A stretch of DNA of 36,651 nucleotides from an uncultured Acidimicrobiaceae bacterium (GCA_937894805.1 CALAYR010000100.1:1-36651), one strand, 5' to 3'. Shown: positions 9,484 to 17,106, numbered from the stretch's first letter. Made by a program: numbers and translations. Notes: generated by a model not told the origin, from the letters alone.

Positions 9484-9860
9484 TTGTGCGACGCACAGGG
9501 CTGAAGCGTCAGCCTGGTCTCAATTTCGTCAAGGGACAAGTTGCCACTTGCGATGTCCCATACGAGCTCAAACGCAGCATTGTCATCGAGCTGGGCTTCA
9601 AAAGAATTCAAGGCACAGAAGATCATGGCTGCAAACCAAGCGAGCCTCTTGTTTCCGTCAACCAGGCAGTGATTCTTGGTAAGGGAGTGGAGCAGTGCGC
9701 TGGCCTTTCGACCAAAGGTGGGATAGGCGTCCTCGCCAAAAGCACTCGAGCGTGGACGGCTCAATGCAGAGTCCAAGAGTCCAATATCGCGGATAGGTCC
9801 AATTTTCAAGATTTCGATTGCCCTAACGGCGTCATCGAGTGTTAGGTACTCGCATTCCAC
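9480..9860 (-). CDS. doc: Doc/Fic-type toxin
   Basis: Fic-fold toxin of the Doc branch; the characterised P1 Doc phosphorylates EF-Tu and stalls translation. 126 residues. It starts YLTLDDAVRAI and carries the active-site motif H64-C-L-V-D68-G-N-K-R. Doc proteins usually have HxFx(D/N)(A/G)NKR; here Leu replaces the Phe, but the catalytic His, Asp and NKR are intact. The GTG start follows the antitoxin stop directly (TAAGTG), so the pair is one operon. The end abuts the stop of convergent dapC. Target and activity are inferred from the family. Confidence 0.88.
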   Translation of the reverse strand: MECEYLTLDDAVRAIEILKIGPIRDIGLLDSALSRPRSSAFGEDAYPTFGRKASALLHSLTKNHCLVDGNKRLAWFAAMIFCALNSFEAQLDDNAAFELVWDIASGNLSLDEIETRLTLQPCASHN

Positions 9861-10067
9861 TTATTCGCGGCCCAGTCGATCAATAACGTCACCCCAACGG
9901 TCGAGCATGCGACTTGCTGCATTTTCAAAGCGAGCCTCGTGAATCGTTCGTTCGTAGCGCTCGATTAGGGCGCGACGGATAACTTCCTGCTTCGAAATCG
10001 ACTCAGCAAGGGCGAGAGTATTCAGGACGTGATCGAGTTCTTCATCGGTACGCAGAGTGATGGCCAT
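9861..10067 (-). CDS. Ribbon-helix-helix antitoxin of the Doc module
   Basis: 68-residue protein. Residues 1-45 fit a ribbon-helix-helix DNA-binding domain: a beta strand at ITLRTDEEL, then two helices with ISKQEVIRRALIERYER. The remaining tail probably wraps the toxin. It lies immediately upstream of doc in the order antitoxin then toxin, as in phd-doc modules, though the fold is RHH rather than Phd. Autorepression through the two direct repeats just upstream is likely. The ATG has TACCAT 6 bases upstream and no Shine-Dalgarno sequence. Confidence 0.85.
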   Translation of the reverse strand: MAITLRTDEELDHVLNTLALAESISKQEVIRRALIERYERTIHEARFENAASRMLDRWGDVIDRLGRE

Positions 10068-10073
10068 GTCTCG

Positions 10074-10079
10074 ATGGTA
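10074..10079 (-). promoter_or_regulatory. Candidate -10 of the antitoxin-toxin operon
   Basis: On the minus strand TACCAT is followed by 6 bases and the antitoxin ATG, the leaderless spacing. It overlaps the first of the two direct repeats. Confidence 0.45.
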
Positions 10080-10093
10080 TCAGAGTGGTATCA
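10075..10093. promoter_or_regulatory. Paired direct repeats, likely antitoxin operator
   Basis: TGGTATCA occurs at 10075-10082 and again at 10086-10093, an 11-base period (about one helical turn). The first copy overlaps the putative -10 element. RHH repressors often bind tandem repeats at this spacing, so an autoregulatory operator is likely. Confidence 0.5.
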
Positions 10094-10207
10094 CGCGAGA
10101 CAACTGCGGGCATCTTGAAGCTCATGGCGCTACTCGAAAGTCGGTTGGATTTCGATTGTAGGCATTCTCTAACGGTGGTAAAGAAACTTGAAAAACTTCA
10201 GCACCGG

Positions 10208-10213
10208 TACGAT
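10208..10213 (+). promoter_or_regulatory. Candidate -10 element for leaderless dapD
   Basis: TACGAT lies 7 bases before GTG 10221. This supports the internal GTG over the upstream TTG at 10188. Confidence 0.45.
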
Positions 10214-10220
10214 TTACGCC

Positions 10221-11042
10221 GTGAGTGACCTTCAGCAACGAATTATTGGGTGGTATGAACAGATTGGGACATTGACTCCCGACAGCATTGAGGCCCGTCG
10301 TGATGTCGAGCTCGTGATCGCCAAGCTTGACGAAGGTTCGCTCCGCGTGGCCGAACTAGTGGATGGCGAAGTCGTCGTTCACGAGTGGGTTAAGTTCGCC
10401 ATTTTGATGCTCTTTCGCCTCCGTGGCCTCGAGCCCAGCGAAGCGGGTCCCTTCCACTATCTCGACAAGTTGGATCTCAAGACCAACTACGCCGAAGCCG
10501 GCGTGCGGGTCGTCCCTGGTGGCTCGGCCCGTCGCGGAAGTTTCTTGAGTCCTGGTGTCATCTTGATGCCGAGCTACGTCAACATCGGGGCCTGGGTTGG
10601 ACCTGGCACCATGGTCGACACCTGGGCCACGGTTGGAAGCTGTGCGCAGATCGGAGCCAACGTGCACCTCGCCGGCGGCGTCGGTATCGGGGGCGTCTTG
10701 GAGCCGCCAAACGCTAAGCCTGTCGTCATTGAAGACGACGCCTTTATTGGATCTCGCTGCATGATCACTGAAGGGGCTCGAGTCGGTAAGGGTGCCGTTC
10801 TCGGATCAGGCACGATCTTGAATCCCTCGATCCCGGTGATCGACGCCCAAACGGGTGAGGAACTCTCTCGCGGGTATGTACCGGACTACTGCGTGGCCGT
10901 TGGTGCGTCTCGTCGTCGGGAGTATCCCGGCGGTGAGTTCTTCCTGCCCTGCGTCTTGGTGGTGAGTCGCATTCCCGAAGGGGAGCGTCACAACAAGGCC
11001 GCACTGAACGCAATTCTGCGCGATAACGGCATCGCCACGTGA
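10221..11042 (+). CDS. dapD: Tetrahydrodipicolinate N-succinyltransferase
   Basis: Succinylates tetrahydrodipicolinate from succinyl-CoA, the first step of the succinylase branch. 273 residues from GTG 10221. An N-terminal helical domain is followed by a left-handed beta-helix of hexapeptide repeats, with the diagnostic stretch MPSYVNIGA, TMVDTWATVGSCAQIG, then VHLAGGVGIGGVLEP. This sequence and its length match the E. coli type of DapD (about 274 residues), not the longer mycobacterial type of about 317. A TTG at 10188 would add 11 residues. The stop overlaps the dapE GTG (GTGA). Confidence 0.94.
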   Translation: MSDLQQRIIGWYEQIGTLTPDSIEARRDVELVIAKLDEGSLRVAELVDGEVVVHEWVKFAILMLFRLRGLEPSEAGPFHYLDKLDLKTNYAEAGVRVVPGGSARRGSFLSPGVILMPSYVNIGAWVGPGTMVDTWATVGSCAQIGANVHLAGGVGIGGVLEPPNAKPVVIEDDAFIGSRCMITEGARVGKGAVLGSGTILNPSIPVIDAQTGEELSRGYVPDYCVAVGASRRREYPGGEFFLPCVLVVSRIPEGERHNKAALNAILRDNGIAT

Positions 11043-12091
11043 GCAGACTGCCCGACGTACTTCGGCTGGTGGCGATCGATTCGGTCAGTCGCAATGAAGC
11101 CGCACTCGCAGCACTCGTCTTTGACGAACTGCGTAACGTCGAGCACTTGGTCGTAGAGCGGGTTGGTGACAACGTCATCGCTCGCACGGAAGGTTTTCAC
11201 GCGCAACGGATTCTCGTCGCCGGACACCTCGACACCGTGCCTGGTGACCCCGCGCTCGCCGTTATTGAGGGAGACCGCCTCACGGGACTGGGTGCTTGTG
11301 ACATGAAGGGCTCATTGGCCGTCATGTTGGAGCTGGCTAAGGACACCGCCTCGAGAGCGTTCGACGTGACGTGGATCTTTTACGCTCGTGAAGAGATTGC
11401 CCGCAGCGAGTCGGGACTCTTGGAGATTGCCCAACTTCGTCCCGATCTGCTCCAGGCTGACGCCGCCATCGTGGCCGAACCAACCGGGGGAGCAGTTGAG
11501 GCCGGCTGCCAAGGAACGCTCCGTCTCGGACTTACCCTCCAGGGACTTCGCGCTCACACGGCACGCCCCTTTACGGGTCGCAATGCGATTCACCGCATCG
11601 GTGCCGCCATCAACCAGGTGGCGCAGTATGAACCACGGGTGGCGATGGTCGACGGGATTGCCTTTACCGAGCAGCTCCAGGTCGTTTCGGTAGGTGGCGG
11701 TATTGCTCCTAATGTCGTGCCCGACAGTGCCACCTTGGTTCTCAATCACCGGGTCGCCCCTGACCGCTCGCGTGATCAGGCCGTCTCGGCCGTTCGCGAC
11801 TATCTCGGTGATCTCCTCGAGGACGAAGATGTCCTCGAGATCTTGGACTGGGCTCCTGCGGCCCCACCATCGCTCACGCACCCAGTGATTCAGTCCTTGG
11901 TATCGACTTCAGGTCAGCCCGCAAGGGCCAAGGTCGGTTGGACCGATGTCGCCACGTTGCACGAGATGGGCATCCCAGCCACCAACTTTGGTGCCGGTGA
12001 CCCACTACTGGCGCACCGTTCTGATGAGTTTGTTACTGAAGCCGAGCTCGAGGTCTTTGCCTCCACCTTGCGAGGGCTGCTCTTTTCCTAG
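11039..12091 (+). CDS. dapE: Succinyl-diaminopimelate desuccinylase (M20 family)
   Basis: Zinc hydrolase that releases succinate to give LL-diaminopimelate, the substrate of DapF. M20 metal-ligand motifs are visible: AGHLDTVPG, GLGACDMKGSLA (bridging Asp), YAREEI (catalytic Glu pair) and VAEPTG, with the last ligand His in the GAGDPLLAHRSDEF segment. 350 residues, of the actinobacterial DapE type. The GTG start overlaps the dapD stop. It converges on the small membrane protein gene; the two share a CTAG so that each stop codon lies in the other. Confidence 0.93.
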   Translation: MSRLPDVLRLVAIDSVSRNEAALAALVFDELRNVEHLVVERVGDNVIARTEGFHAQRILVAGHLDTVPGDPALAVIEGDRLTGLGACDMKGSLAVMLELAKDTASRAFDVTWIFYAREEIARSESGLLEIAQLRPDLLQADAAIVAEPTGGAVEAGCQGTLRLGLTLQGLRAHTARPFTGRNAIHRIGAAINQVAQYEPRVAMVDGIAFTEQLQVVSVGGGIAPNVVPDSATLVLNHRVAPDRSRDQAVSAVRDYLGDLLEDEDVLEILDWAPAAPPSLTHPVIQSLVSTSGQPARAKVGWTDVATLHEMGIPATNFGAGDPLLAHRSDEFVTEAELEVFASTLRGLLFS

Positions 12092-12486
12092 AGCGCAATG
12101 GCGCACACGAGTGCACCGATCCACACGAGAGTACGAATCCAATGCCAGACTTCAAGTTTGCGTTGATGGGTGAGCGTTCGTTGAGTGGAAATGGCGTTGT
12201 GCTGAGGGACGGCACCGAATATGGTGACCACTACGCCGAGTAGGGCGAATAGTCCATGGACTACGGCGAGAGGCCGTTGTGGACCGTTGAAAATCCATGC
12301 CGCGCACAACACTCCTTGAGCGAGCCAGGCGGGCCCAACGGCGACAGTGATGGCACTGCTGTGTTGTCGGTGGTAGTCAGACCACTCGTTGAGACCAACG
12401 GACCTGAAGGCGGGATAGACAACAATCCCCACGACGAATGCGAGCCCAACCAAATAGGCGTCCGTGGTCAGCAGGGCTGTTCTCAT
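12088..12486 (-). CDS. Small four-helix membrane protein of unknown function
   Basis: 132 residues with four predicted membrane helices at about 8-28, 48-66, 72-93 and 112-131. Between helices 3 and 4 is a polar loop (VPQHNAISTQRTL followed by EVWHWIRTLVW). The VPxHN and WHWIRT features recall the DUF1772/anthrone-oxygenase-like membrane proteins, but I am not sure of that assignment. It lies downstream of lexA on the same strand with an 80-base gap. No function is claimed. Confidence 0.75.
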   Translation of the reverse strand: MRTALLTTDAYLVGLAFVVGIVVYPAFRSVGLNEWSDYHRQHSSAITVAVGPAWLAQGVLCAAWIFNGPQRPLAVVHGLFALLGVVVTIFGAVPQHNAISTQRTLTHQRKLEVWHWIRTLVWIGALVCAIAL

Positions 12487-12566
12487 GGGTATCGGTCTAC
12501 CAATTCGCTACACGTATCGTGCACCCGATATCTCGGCGCACACCATGACAATCGCAGAGGATGTTC

Positions 12567-13199
12567 CTAGTAGTTACGGAGTACCGAGATGACCTTGCCG
12601 TAGATGACGACGTCGTTGGCGTCGAATTCCATCGGCTCCATAGTGGCGTTCTCGGGCTGCAAGATCACGCGACTGCCTTGGGGGAAGTAGCGCTTGACCG
12701 TGGCCTCTTCGCCGGGAATACCAGCGACCACAATCTCACCTTTGTTAGCCGTGACTTGTCGTGCGACGACCACGAAGTCACCGGGCAAAATAGCCGCATC
12801 AATCATCGATTCGCCGCGAACCTTCAAGACGAAAGATTCACCCCGACCGGCAAACTCTTCCGGTAGGGCCATGAACTCACCCTGAGTCTCGGCGGCGAGG
12901 ACACCAGTACCGGCAGCGACGTCACCAATGAGGGGAACGTTGCGAACTCCGCGCACACTGTCGAGCTCCACAATGGCGTGCTCGTCCAGCTTGACCATCA
13001 GGGTGCGGGGCTTTTGCGGGTCAGCCGTGATGTGACCTGTCTCCTTTAAAACGTCAATGTGGTTTTTGATCGTGGCGGGGGACTTCAGTCCTACGGCGGC
13101 GCCGATCTCTCGGATGGTGGGTGGGAAGTTGCGCTCTTTTTGGTGAGCAGCGATGTACTCGAGGATGGCTCGACGAATGGGGGTTAATGCTTCAGCCAC
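12567..13199 (-). CDS. lexA: SOS repressor LexA
   Basis: Represses DNA-damage genes and self-cleaves when stimulated by RecA filaments. Residues 1-65 form the winged-helix DNA-binding domain (FPPTIREIGAAVGLKSPATIKNHI). The cleavage site is A96-G97 in DVAAGTG. The Ser/Lys dyad is S131 in RGESMID and K169 in ATVKRYF. 210 residues. The GTG start has AAGGAG 7 bases upstream. A LexA box lies 11 bases before the start codon next to a good promoter, showing autoregulation. Divergent from the MoxR-like gene. Confidence 0.97.
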   Translation of the reverse strand: MAEALTPIRRAILEYIAAHQKERNFPPTIREIGAAVGLKSPATIKNHIDVLKETGHITADPQKPRTLMVKLDEHAIVELDSVRGVRNVPLIGDVAAGTGVLAAETQGEFMALPEEFAGRGESFVLKVRGESMIDAAILPGDFVVVARQVTANKGEIVVAGIPGEEATVKRYFPQGSRVILQPENATMEPMEFDANDVVIYGKVISVLRNY

Positions 13200-13209
13200 G
13201 GGGACTCCT

Positions 13210-13227
13210 TACGAACAGTTGTTCGTA
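13210..13227. promoter_or_regulatory. LexA box at lexA
   Basis: TACGAACAGTTGTTCGTA has perfect inverted arms TACGAAC/GTTCGTA around a 4-base centre and matches the actinobacterial LexA consensus GAAC-N4-GTTC. It lies just downstream of the lexA -10, so bound LexA would block initiation. It also lies between lexA and the divergent ATPase gene. Confidence 0.93.
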
Positions 13228-13255
13228 TCGTAGGGCAAATCGGAGACAAAAGCAA
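13227..13255 (-). promoter_or_regulatory. lexA promoter
   Basis: On the minus strand, TTGCTT (13250-13255) and TACGAT (13227-13232) are separated by 17 bases. The -10 shares one base with the LexA box. Confidence 0.65.
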
Positions 13256-13310
13256 ACATTCGTTCGGGTGGGTTCACGGCGACCGTTGAGCCATGAATCG
13301 AAAGGAAACT

Positions 13311-14024
13311 ATGGAAGAACTAGTGCCGCAATGCTGGGATGATCTGGCCGCAACGATGGGGGCCGGTATCGAACGAATCATTCTGTTCGGGCCTCCAGGA
13401 ACAGGCAAGACCTACGCTGCGCTTCGCTGGCAGACCAACGAACGACCCGTGGAGCGACTCATCTGCACCGAGGATCTCACCGCAGCGGACGTGACGGGCG
13501 CGTGGCTCCCTAACGGCACCGGTGGCTGGCAGTGGCAGGATGGTCCCGCACTCCGGGCCTGGCGCAGCGGCGGGCGACTGGTGGTCGACGAAGTGGATCG
13601 AGCCTCAGGCGACGTTCTGAGTCTGCTCTTGGCCATGACCGACAGTGACAGTTCATCACAGTGGCACCACCCAACCACTGGAGAGATTGTTCGCCCCGCA
13701 GCGGGATTCAATGTCATCATGACGACCAATCTGGAAGAGATGGCAATGCTGCCCGAAGCACTCCGTGATCGATTTCCTGTGGCTATCCGCATCGACTCAC
13801 CGCATCCGAGTGCCGTGCGAACCCTGAGTGATGATTTGAGGCCGGCGGCAATGCGTGGTTCGGTGGGTGAGAGTGGCCGGCGGGTCTCTCTTCGCAAGTT
13901 CTACGCCTTTGACCAACTCCGCCGAACGCTCGGACCGACGCGAGCCAGCGAACTGCTCTTCGGCACCTCCGGTGGTGCCGACTTCATTGACGCTCTGCGC
14001 GTTGGGGCTATGGGTCGCTCTTGA
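13311..14024 (+). CDS. MoxR/CbbQ-type AAA+ ATPase
   Basis: AAA+ ATPase of about 237 residues. Walker A is GPPGTGKT, Walker B LVVDEVDRA, sensor 1 is in VIMTTNLEE and the arginine finger in ALRDRFPV. MoxR-type ATPases act as chaperones that load cofactors or activate a VWA-domain partner. Here the partner is the next gene, whose TTG start overlaps this stop by 4 bases. The start is chosen at ATG 13311, which has AAAGGA 4 bases upstream; ATG 13293 would add 6 residues. The gene is divergent from lexA and may share its LexA box region. Substrate unknown. Confidence 0.88.
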   Translation: MEELVPQCWDDLAATMGAGIERIILFGPPGTGKTYAALRWQTNERPVERLICTEDLTAADVTGAWLPNGTGGWQWQDGPALRAWRSGGRLVVDEVDRASGDVLSLLLAMTDSDSSSQWHHPTTGEIVRPAAGFNVIMTTNLEEMAMLPEALRDRFPVAIRIDSPHPSAVRTLSDDLRPAAMRGSVGESGRRVSLRKFYAFDQLRRTLGPTRASELLFGTSGGADFIDALRVGAMGRS

Positions 14025-15367
14025 CACGGCCCGTCTTTCCCGACCTCGTCGTGGGTCGTAGCGACTTTAAGGAAGAAGAGCCTTGGTCAGTAGTGTCTGG
14101 CACGAGTCAACGCGGCGCGGCGAGCTGCGATTTTTCTACTCGACGGCTGACGGTCCCCCTGGGGTCGTCGCCAACTGATCGGGTGGTGCGAGCCCACGAG
14201 CTCGTTCATCTGCGAATCTCTCCGGCCCATGTGGACCATGACGGCGAGTTGGGCGATATCTCCGAAAGGGCGTTGACCTGTGCTGAGGAACTGCGCGTGA
14301 ATACCGTTCTGACTCGCCTTGGTTTTGACACTGAGAATCTTCGTGATGGTTCCGAGCGCCTCTCTGGCGAACGTTTAGGTGCGATGAACCAATGGGCGGA
14401 GGCCGTCTTCTTTTATGCGGCGCTCCACGGCACGGGTGCGGCCAAGGAGTATCTCGGGGGAGTGCGGAAGGTTCGACCGGAGTGGGCCAAGGCCCTACGA
14501 GCATTTGGCTCATCACTGAATACGACACTTCGAGATTTTTCGACGACCAAACTTGCGAGCACGCAGCTCACGAGCGGAGCGACAGTTCCTGAGGGGTATC
14601 GCGATGTGACGGTGCGACTGGCACGCTTGGCTGATCGCGTCGCCGGAGCACAGGCCCCCGCGACGCCAGATGAGCACCGGCAGTTCCGCCGAAGCCTGCA
14701 ACCAGGTGGGCGACGTCCGGCCAGCGGATCATTTGCCCCATTGGTGCTTGATGCAACGTTGCAGTATGAGTCGATACGTCCACGCACTGGAGGCCACCGG
14801 ACCTTTGCCGAAGTGTCTGGTACAGGGCGACCACGTCTCGACCGACTTATCACCGATCCTCACCAACGGATTTTTGCCCGACGTCGCACTGGAGCAGGTG
14901 CCGTCGTTGTCGTTGATCAGTCTGGATCCATGGATATTCCCGAAGCAGAGCTGGAGTCACTCCTTGATGTAGTTCCGGGCGTGACCGTCATTGGCTATAG
15001 CCATCGGCCGGGCGATTCGGTGGGGCGGCCGAATGCGTGGCTCCTGGCCGATCGGGGTCGTCGAGCCCAGAGTTGGCCGACGGGCAACGTTGGAAACGGC
15101 GTCGATGGCCCCGTACTTGAGTACGCCATAGGGCTGCGAAGGAATCGAGATCGAATCGTTTGGGTTACCGATGGACAGGTGACTGACTCTAATGATCACC
15201 CCAATGACCGGCTTAGCGAGGAGTGCGCCCGGCTGGTCCGACAGCACCAAATCGCACTCGTTCGGACCCTCAGCGAGGTGGTGCCCACTCTTCGAGCCGG
15301 TGGGATACAGAGGCTGGCACTCGGCGATTTTGGCCGTATAGGCCGTAAATTAGGGGATTTCGGATAA
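14021..15367 (+). CDS. VWA-domain protein with an HExxH metallopeptidase-like motif
   Basis: 448 residues. The N-terminal half contains H59-E-L-V-H63 (HExxH zinc-binding pattern) with possible third-ligand Glu residues 89-90 in CAEELRVN, on a background resembling the predicted metallopeptidase domain of COG3864/DUF2201 proteins. The C-terminal part is a von Willebrand A domain with the MIDAS motif D299-Q-S301-G-S303. No signal peptide or membrane helix, so cytosolic. The TTG start overlaps the ATPase stop (TTGA), and the two proteins very likely form a MoxR-VWA pair. Whether the HExxH site is active is unknown. It is followed by the LexA-controlled promoter. Confidence 0.82.
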   Translation: MTRPVFPDLVVGRSDFKEEEPWSVVSGTSQRGAASCDFSTRRLTVPLGSSPTDRVVRAHELVHLRISPAHVDHDGELGDISERALTCAEELRVNTVLTRLGFDTENLRDGSERLSGERLGAMNQWAEAVFFYAALHGTGAAKEYLGGVRKVRPEWAKALRAFGSSLNTTLRDFSTTKLASTQLTSGATVPEGYRDVTVRLARLADRVAGAQAPATPDEHRQFRRSLQPGGRRPASGSFAPLVLDATLQYESIRPRTGGHRTFAEVSGTGRPRLDRLITDPHQRIFARRRTGAGAVVVVDQSGSMDIPEAELESLLDVVPGVTVIGYSHRPGDSVGRPNAWLLADRGRRAQSWPTGNVGNGVDGPVLEYAIGLRRNRDRIVWVTDGQVTDSNDHPNDRLSEECARLVRQHQIALVRTLSEVVPTLRAGGIQRLALGDFGRIGRKLGDFG

Positions 15368-15401
15368 TGTCACAGGATTTTGACAACATAACCTCGTCGA
15401 G

Positions 15402-15430
15402 TTGACACGAACAGTTGTTCGCTTTATGCT
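15402..15430 (+). promoter_or_regulatory. SOS promoter of the LysM gene
   Basis: TTGACA (15402-15407), a 17-base spacer, then TATGCT (15425-15430): the best sigma-70-type promoter in the window. The spacer is almost filled by a LexA box and a second box lies just after the -10, so LexA should repress it tightly. Confidence 0.85.
15408..15421. promoter_or_regulatory. LexA box 1 of the LysM gene
   Basis: CGAACAGTTGTTCG (GAAC-N4-GTTC) lies between the -35 and -10. Its core is identical to the box at lexA. Confidence 0.92.
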
Positions 15431-15432
15431 TA

Positions 15433-15446
15433 CGAACAGATGTTCG
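15433..15446. promoter_or_regulatory. LexA box 2 of the LysM gene
   Basis: CGAACAGATGTTCG, centred 25 bases downstream of box 1, covers the expected transcription start. Two LexA dimers could bind side by side. Confidence 0.9.
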
Positions 15447-15471
15447 CCTTAGTGAAGTAGGAGTGTCGGAA

Positions 15472-15894
15472 ATGACTATTGGAATCGTAAACGCACCACG
15501 GTGGCAGACCCGCTTGGAAGTGGACCGCCGTGTCTCGCAGCAGGTAGCAACCCAGCGCACACCTGTGCCTCTCGCCGTGCGTCGCGCCGCTCGTGCTCGC
15601 ATGCTGCAGCGCCGTCGCCGCACCTTCTTCGGGTTGAGTGCGCTCATCGCGGTCGTCGCCCTTGCTTGGCCCGGAAGCGCATTTGGTGGAGTTACGAAGT
15701 ACAACGTCAACATGGACGTTGCGATGAATAGTCGCTACCACAGTGGCACGGTGTACATCGTTGGTGAGCACGACACGATCGACACCATCGCCCGCGCGGT
15801 GAGCCCGCAGCACCCCGAACTCGTTCGTCGAGCTCTAGTGCAGTCCTTACGCTCGGCAGTAGTCACTCCTGGCGAACACGTCCTCATTCCCTAA
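15472..15894 (+). CDS. LysM membrane protein, likely SOS cell-division suppressor (YneA/ChiZ-like)
   Basis: 140-residue protein. It has an Arg-rich cytosolic N-terminus, one membrane helix at about 51-70 (after RRRRTFF), and an extracellular C-terminal LysM domain from about 95 (YIVGEHDTIDTIARAVSP to the end). The topology matches Bacillus YneA and mycobacterial Rv2719c/ChiZ, SOS-induced proteins that bind the wall and delay septation. The position between lexA and nrdR also matches the mycobacterial order. The start is ATG 15472, with TAGGAG 8 bases upstream. Expression should be controlled by the two LexA boxes. The function is inferred from architecture, synteny and regulation; sequence identity to YneA appears low. 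Confidence 0.82.
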   Translation: MTIGIVNAPRWQTRLEVDRRVSQQVATQRTPVPLAVRRAARARMLQRRRRTFFGLSALIAVVALAWPGSAFGGVTKYNVNMDVAMNSRYHSGTVYIVGEHDTIDTIARAVSPQHPELVRRALVQSLRSAVVTPGEHVLIP

Positions 15895-15913
15895 ATTTTG
15901 GGGTTAATTCGAC

Positions 15914-15919
15914 TAACTT
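15914..15919 (+). promoter_or_regulatory. Candidate -10 element for leaderless nrdR
   Basis: TAACTT is followed by 6 bases and GTG 15926, the nrdR start. No terminator separates it from the upstream LysM gene. Confidence 0.4.
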
Positions 15920-15925
15920 GGGCGT

Positions 15926-16396
15926 GTGCGATGCCCCTTCTGCTCGACTGATGACGATCGTGTGGTCGACTCTCGGCTGGCCGAAGATGGTGTGGCCATC
16001 CGCCGGCGCCGGGAATGCGCGGCCTGTAATCAACGATTCACTACATTCGAACGCATCGAAGAGGTCGGCCTTACCGTTGTGAAACGTTCCGGCGACCGTG
16101 AACCTTTTGATCGAGAGAAGATTGTGCGTGGCGTACTGAGCGCCTGCAAGAACCGACCCGTCGAAGAAGGCGCTGTTATGGCCCTTGTGACGGGCGTCGA
16201 GGAGTCGATGCGGCTTCTCGGTCGTGACGTCACCACCGAAGAACTAGGTCTTGCGGTTCTCGAGAGCCTGCGTCAACTGGACGATGTGGCCTACATGCGT
16301 TTCGCCTCCGTCTACAAGGACTTTGCTGACGCCGCTGACTTTGCACGCGAGCTCAAGATGTTGGTGAAGAGCACGGCACCAAAGTCTCGGAGCTAA
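15926..16396 (+). CDS. nrdR: Transcriptional repressor NrdR
   Basis: Represses ribonucleotide reductase genes in response to dATP/ATP. The N-terminal zinc ribbon has CPFC at residues 3-6 and CAAC near 31-34, with the RRRRECAACNQRFTTFER signature. An ATP-cone domain fills about 49-139. 156 residues, the usual length. The GTG start gives the normal MRCPFC opening. It lies 31 bases after the LysM gene and 2 bases before the PIG-L gene. No RNR gene is in the window. Confidence 0.97.
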   Translation: MRCPFCSTDDDRVVDSRLAEDGVAIRRRRECAACNQRFTTFERIEEVGLTVVKRSGDREPFDREKIVRGVLSACKNRPVEEGAVMALVTGVEESMRLLGRDVTTEELGLAVLESLRQLDDVAYMRFASVYKDFADAADFARELKMLVKSTAPKSRS

Positions 16397-16398
16397 CG

Positions 16399-17106
16399 GT
16401 GCGAGTCTTCAACGAGACTCCGAGTCGGGTCCTCGCCCTCTACGCCCACCCCGATGACGCCGACATTGCGGCCGGAGGCACACTTGCCGCTTGGGCCTCA
16501 CGGGGAGTCAGTGTTGACCTCGTGATTGTTTGCGATGGTGCCAAGGGCTCGCTGGACCCGACAACTGACGTGTCTCGCTTGCGCGACCAACGGGCTCAGG
16601 AACTTCACAGTGCGGCACAGTTGCTTGGTATCCGCGATGTTCAGTGCCTCGGAATCCCCGATGGTGAAATCGTCAACTCCAGTGAGTTTCGCGAACGGCT
16701 CGTTCGACTCATCCGTACGGTGAAGCCGGACTATGTCCTTGGACCAGATCCCACCGCGACGTTTTTCGGCGGGGTCTACGTTAATCACCGCGACCACCGC
16801 GAATTGGGGTGGGCGTTGCTCGACGCAGCTGCACCCGCCGCAGCCATGCCTCTCTACTATCCCAACACTGGGGCATCGCATCAAGTTCAGACGTTGCTGC
16901 TCTCGGGTACTCACGAACCTGATGTTGTTATTGACGTCTCGCAATCCATTGACGCCAAGGTGGCCGCCGTATTGGCTCACGGGTCGCAAGTCACCGATGA
17001 TCCCCATTGGGTTCGTTCGGTCGTGATGGGTCGAGCTGAGGCTGCGGGTCGAGAAGTGGGCATTCGCTTCGGAGAAGCATTCCGCTGTGTCGAACTCTCC
17101 CACTAA
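16399..17106 (+). CDS. PIG-L family deacetylase (LmbE-like)
   Basis: Zinc-dependent N-acetylglucosaminyl deacetylase family, 235 residues. The metal-binding motif AHPDD is at residues 16-20 and the further ligands lie in VNHRDHRELG around 130-140. Related actinobacterial members are MshB and Mca of mycothiol metabolism, and others act on sugars or antibiotics; this one cannot be assigned from sequence. GTG start 2 bases after the nrdR stop, with GGAG 7 bases upstream inside nrdR. The 3' end overlaps the start of the polymerase IV gene by about 20 bases. Confidence 0.88.
   Translation: MRVFNETPSRVLALYAHPDDADIAAGGTLAAWASRGVSVDLVIVCDGAKGSLDPTTDVSRLRDQRAQELHSAAQLLGIRDVQCLGIPDGEIVNSSEFRERLVRLIRTVKPDYVLGPDPTATFFGGVYVNHRDHRELGWALLDAAAPAAAMPLYYPNTGASHQVQTLLLSGTHEPDVVIDVSQSIDAKVAAVLAHGSQVTDDPHWVRSVVMGRAEAAGREVGIRFGEAFRCVELSH

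Noticed and set aside
10188..10220. TTG start extending dapD by 11 residues
   Set aside because: The DapD N-terminus begins at GTG 10221, which also has a properly spaced -10 element.
16692..16706. Palindrome CGAACGGCTCGTTCG resembling a LexA box
   Set aside because: The half-sites are 5 bases apart, not 4, and it lies inside the PIG-L coding region.
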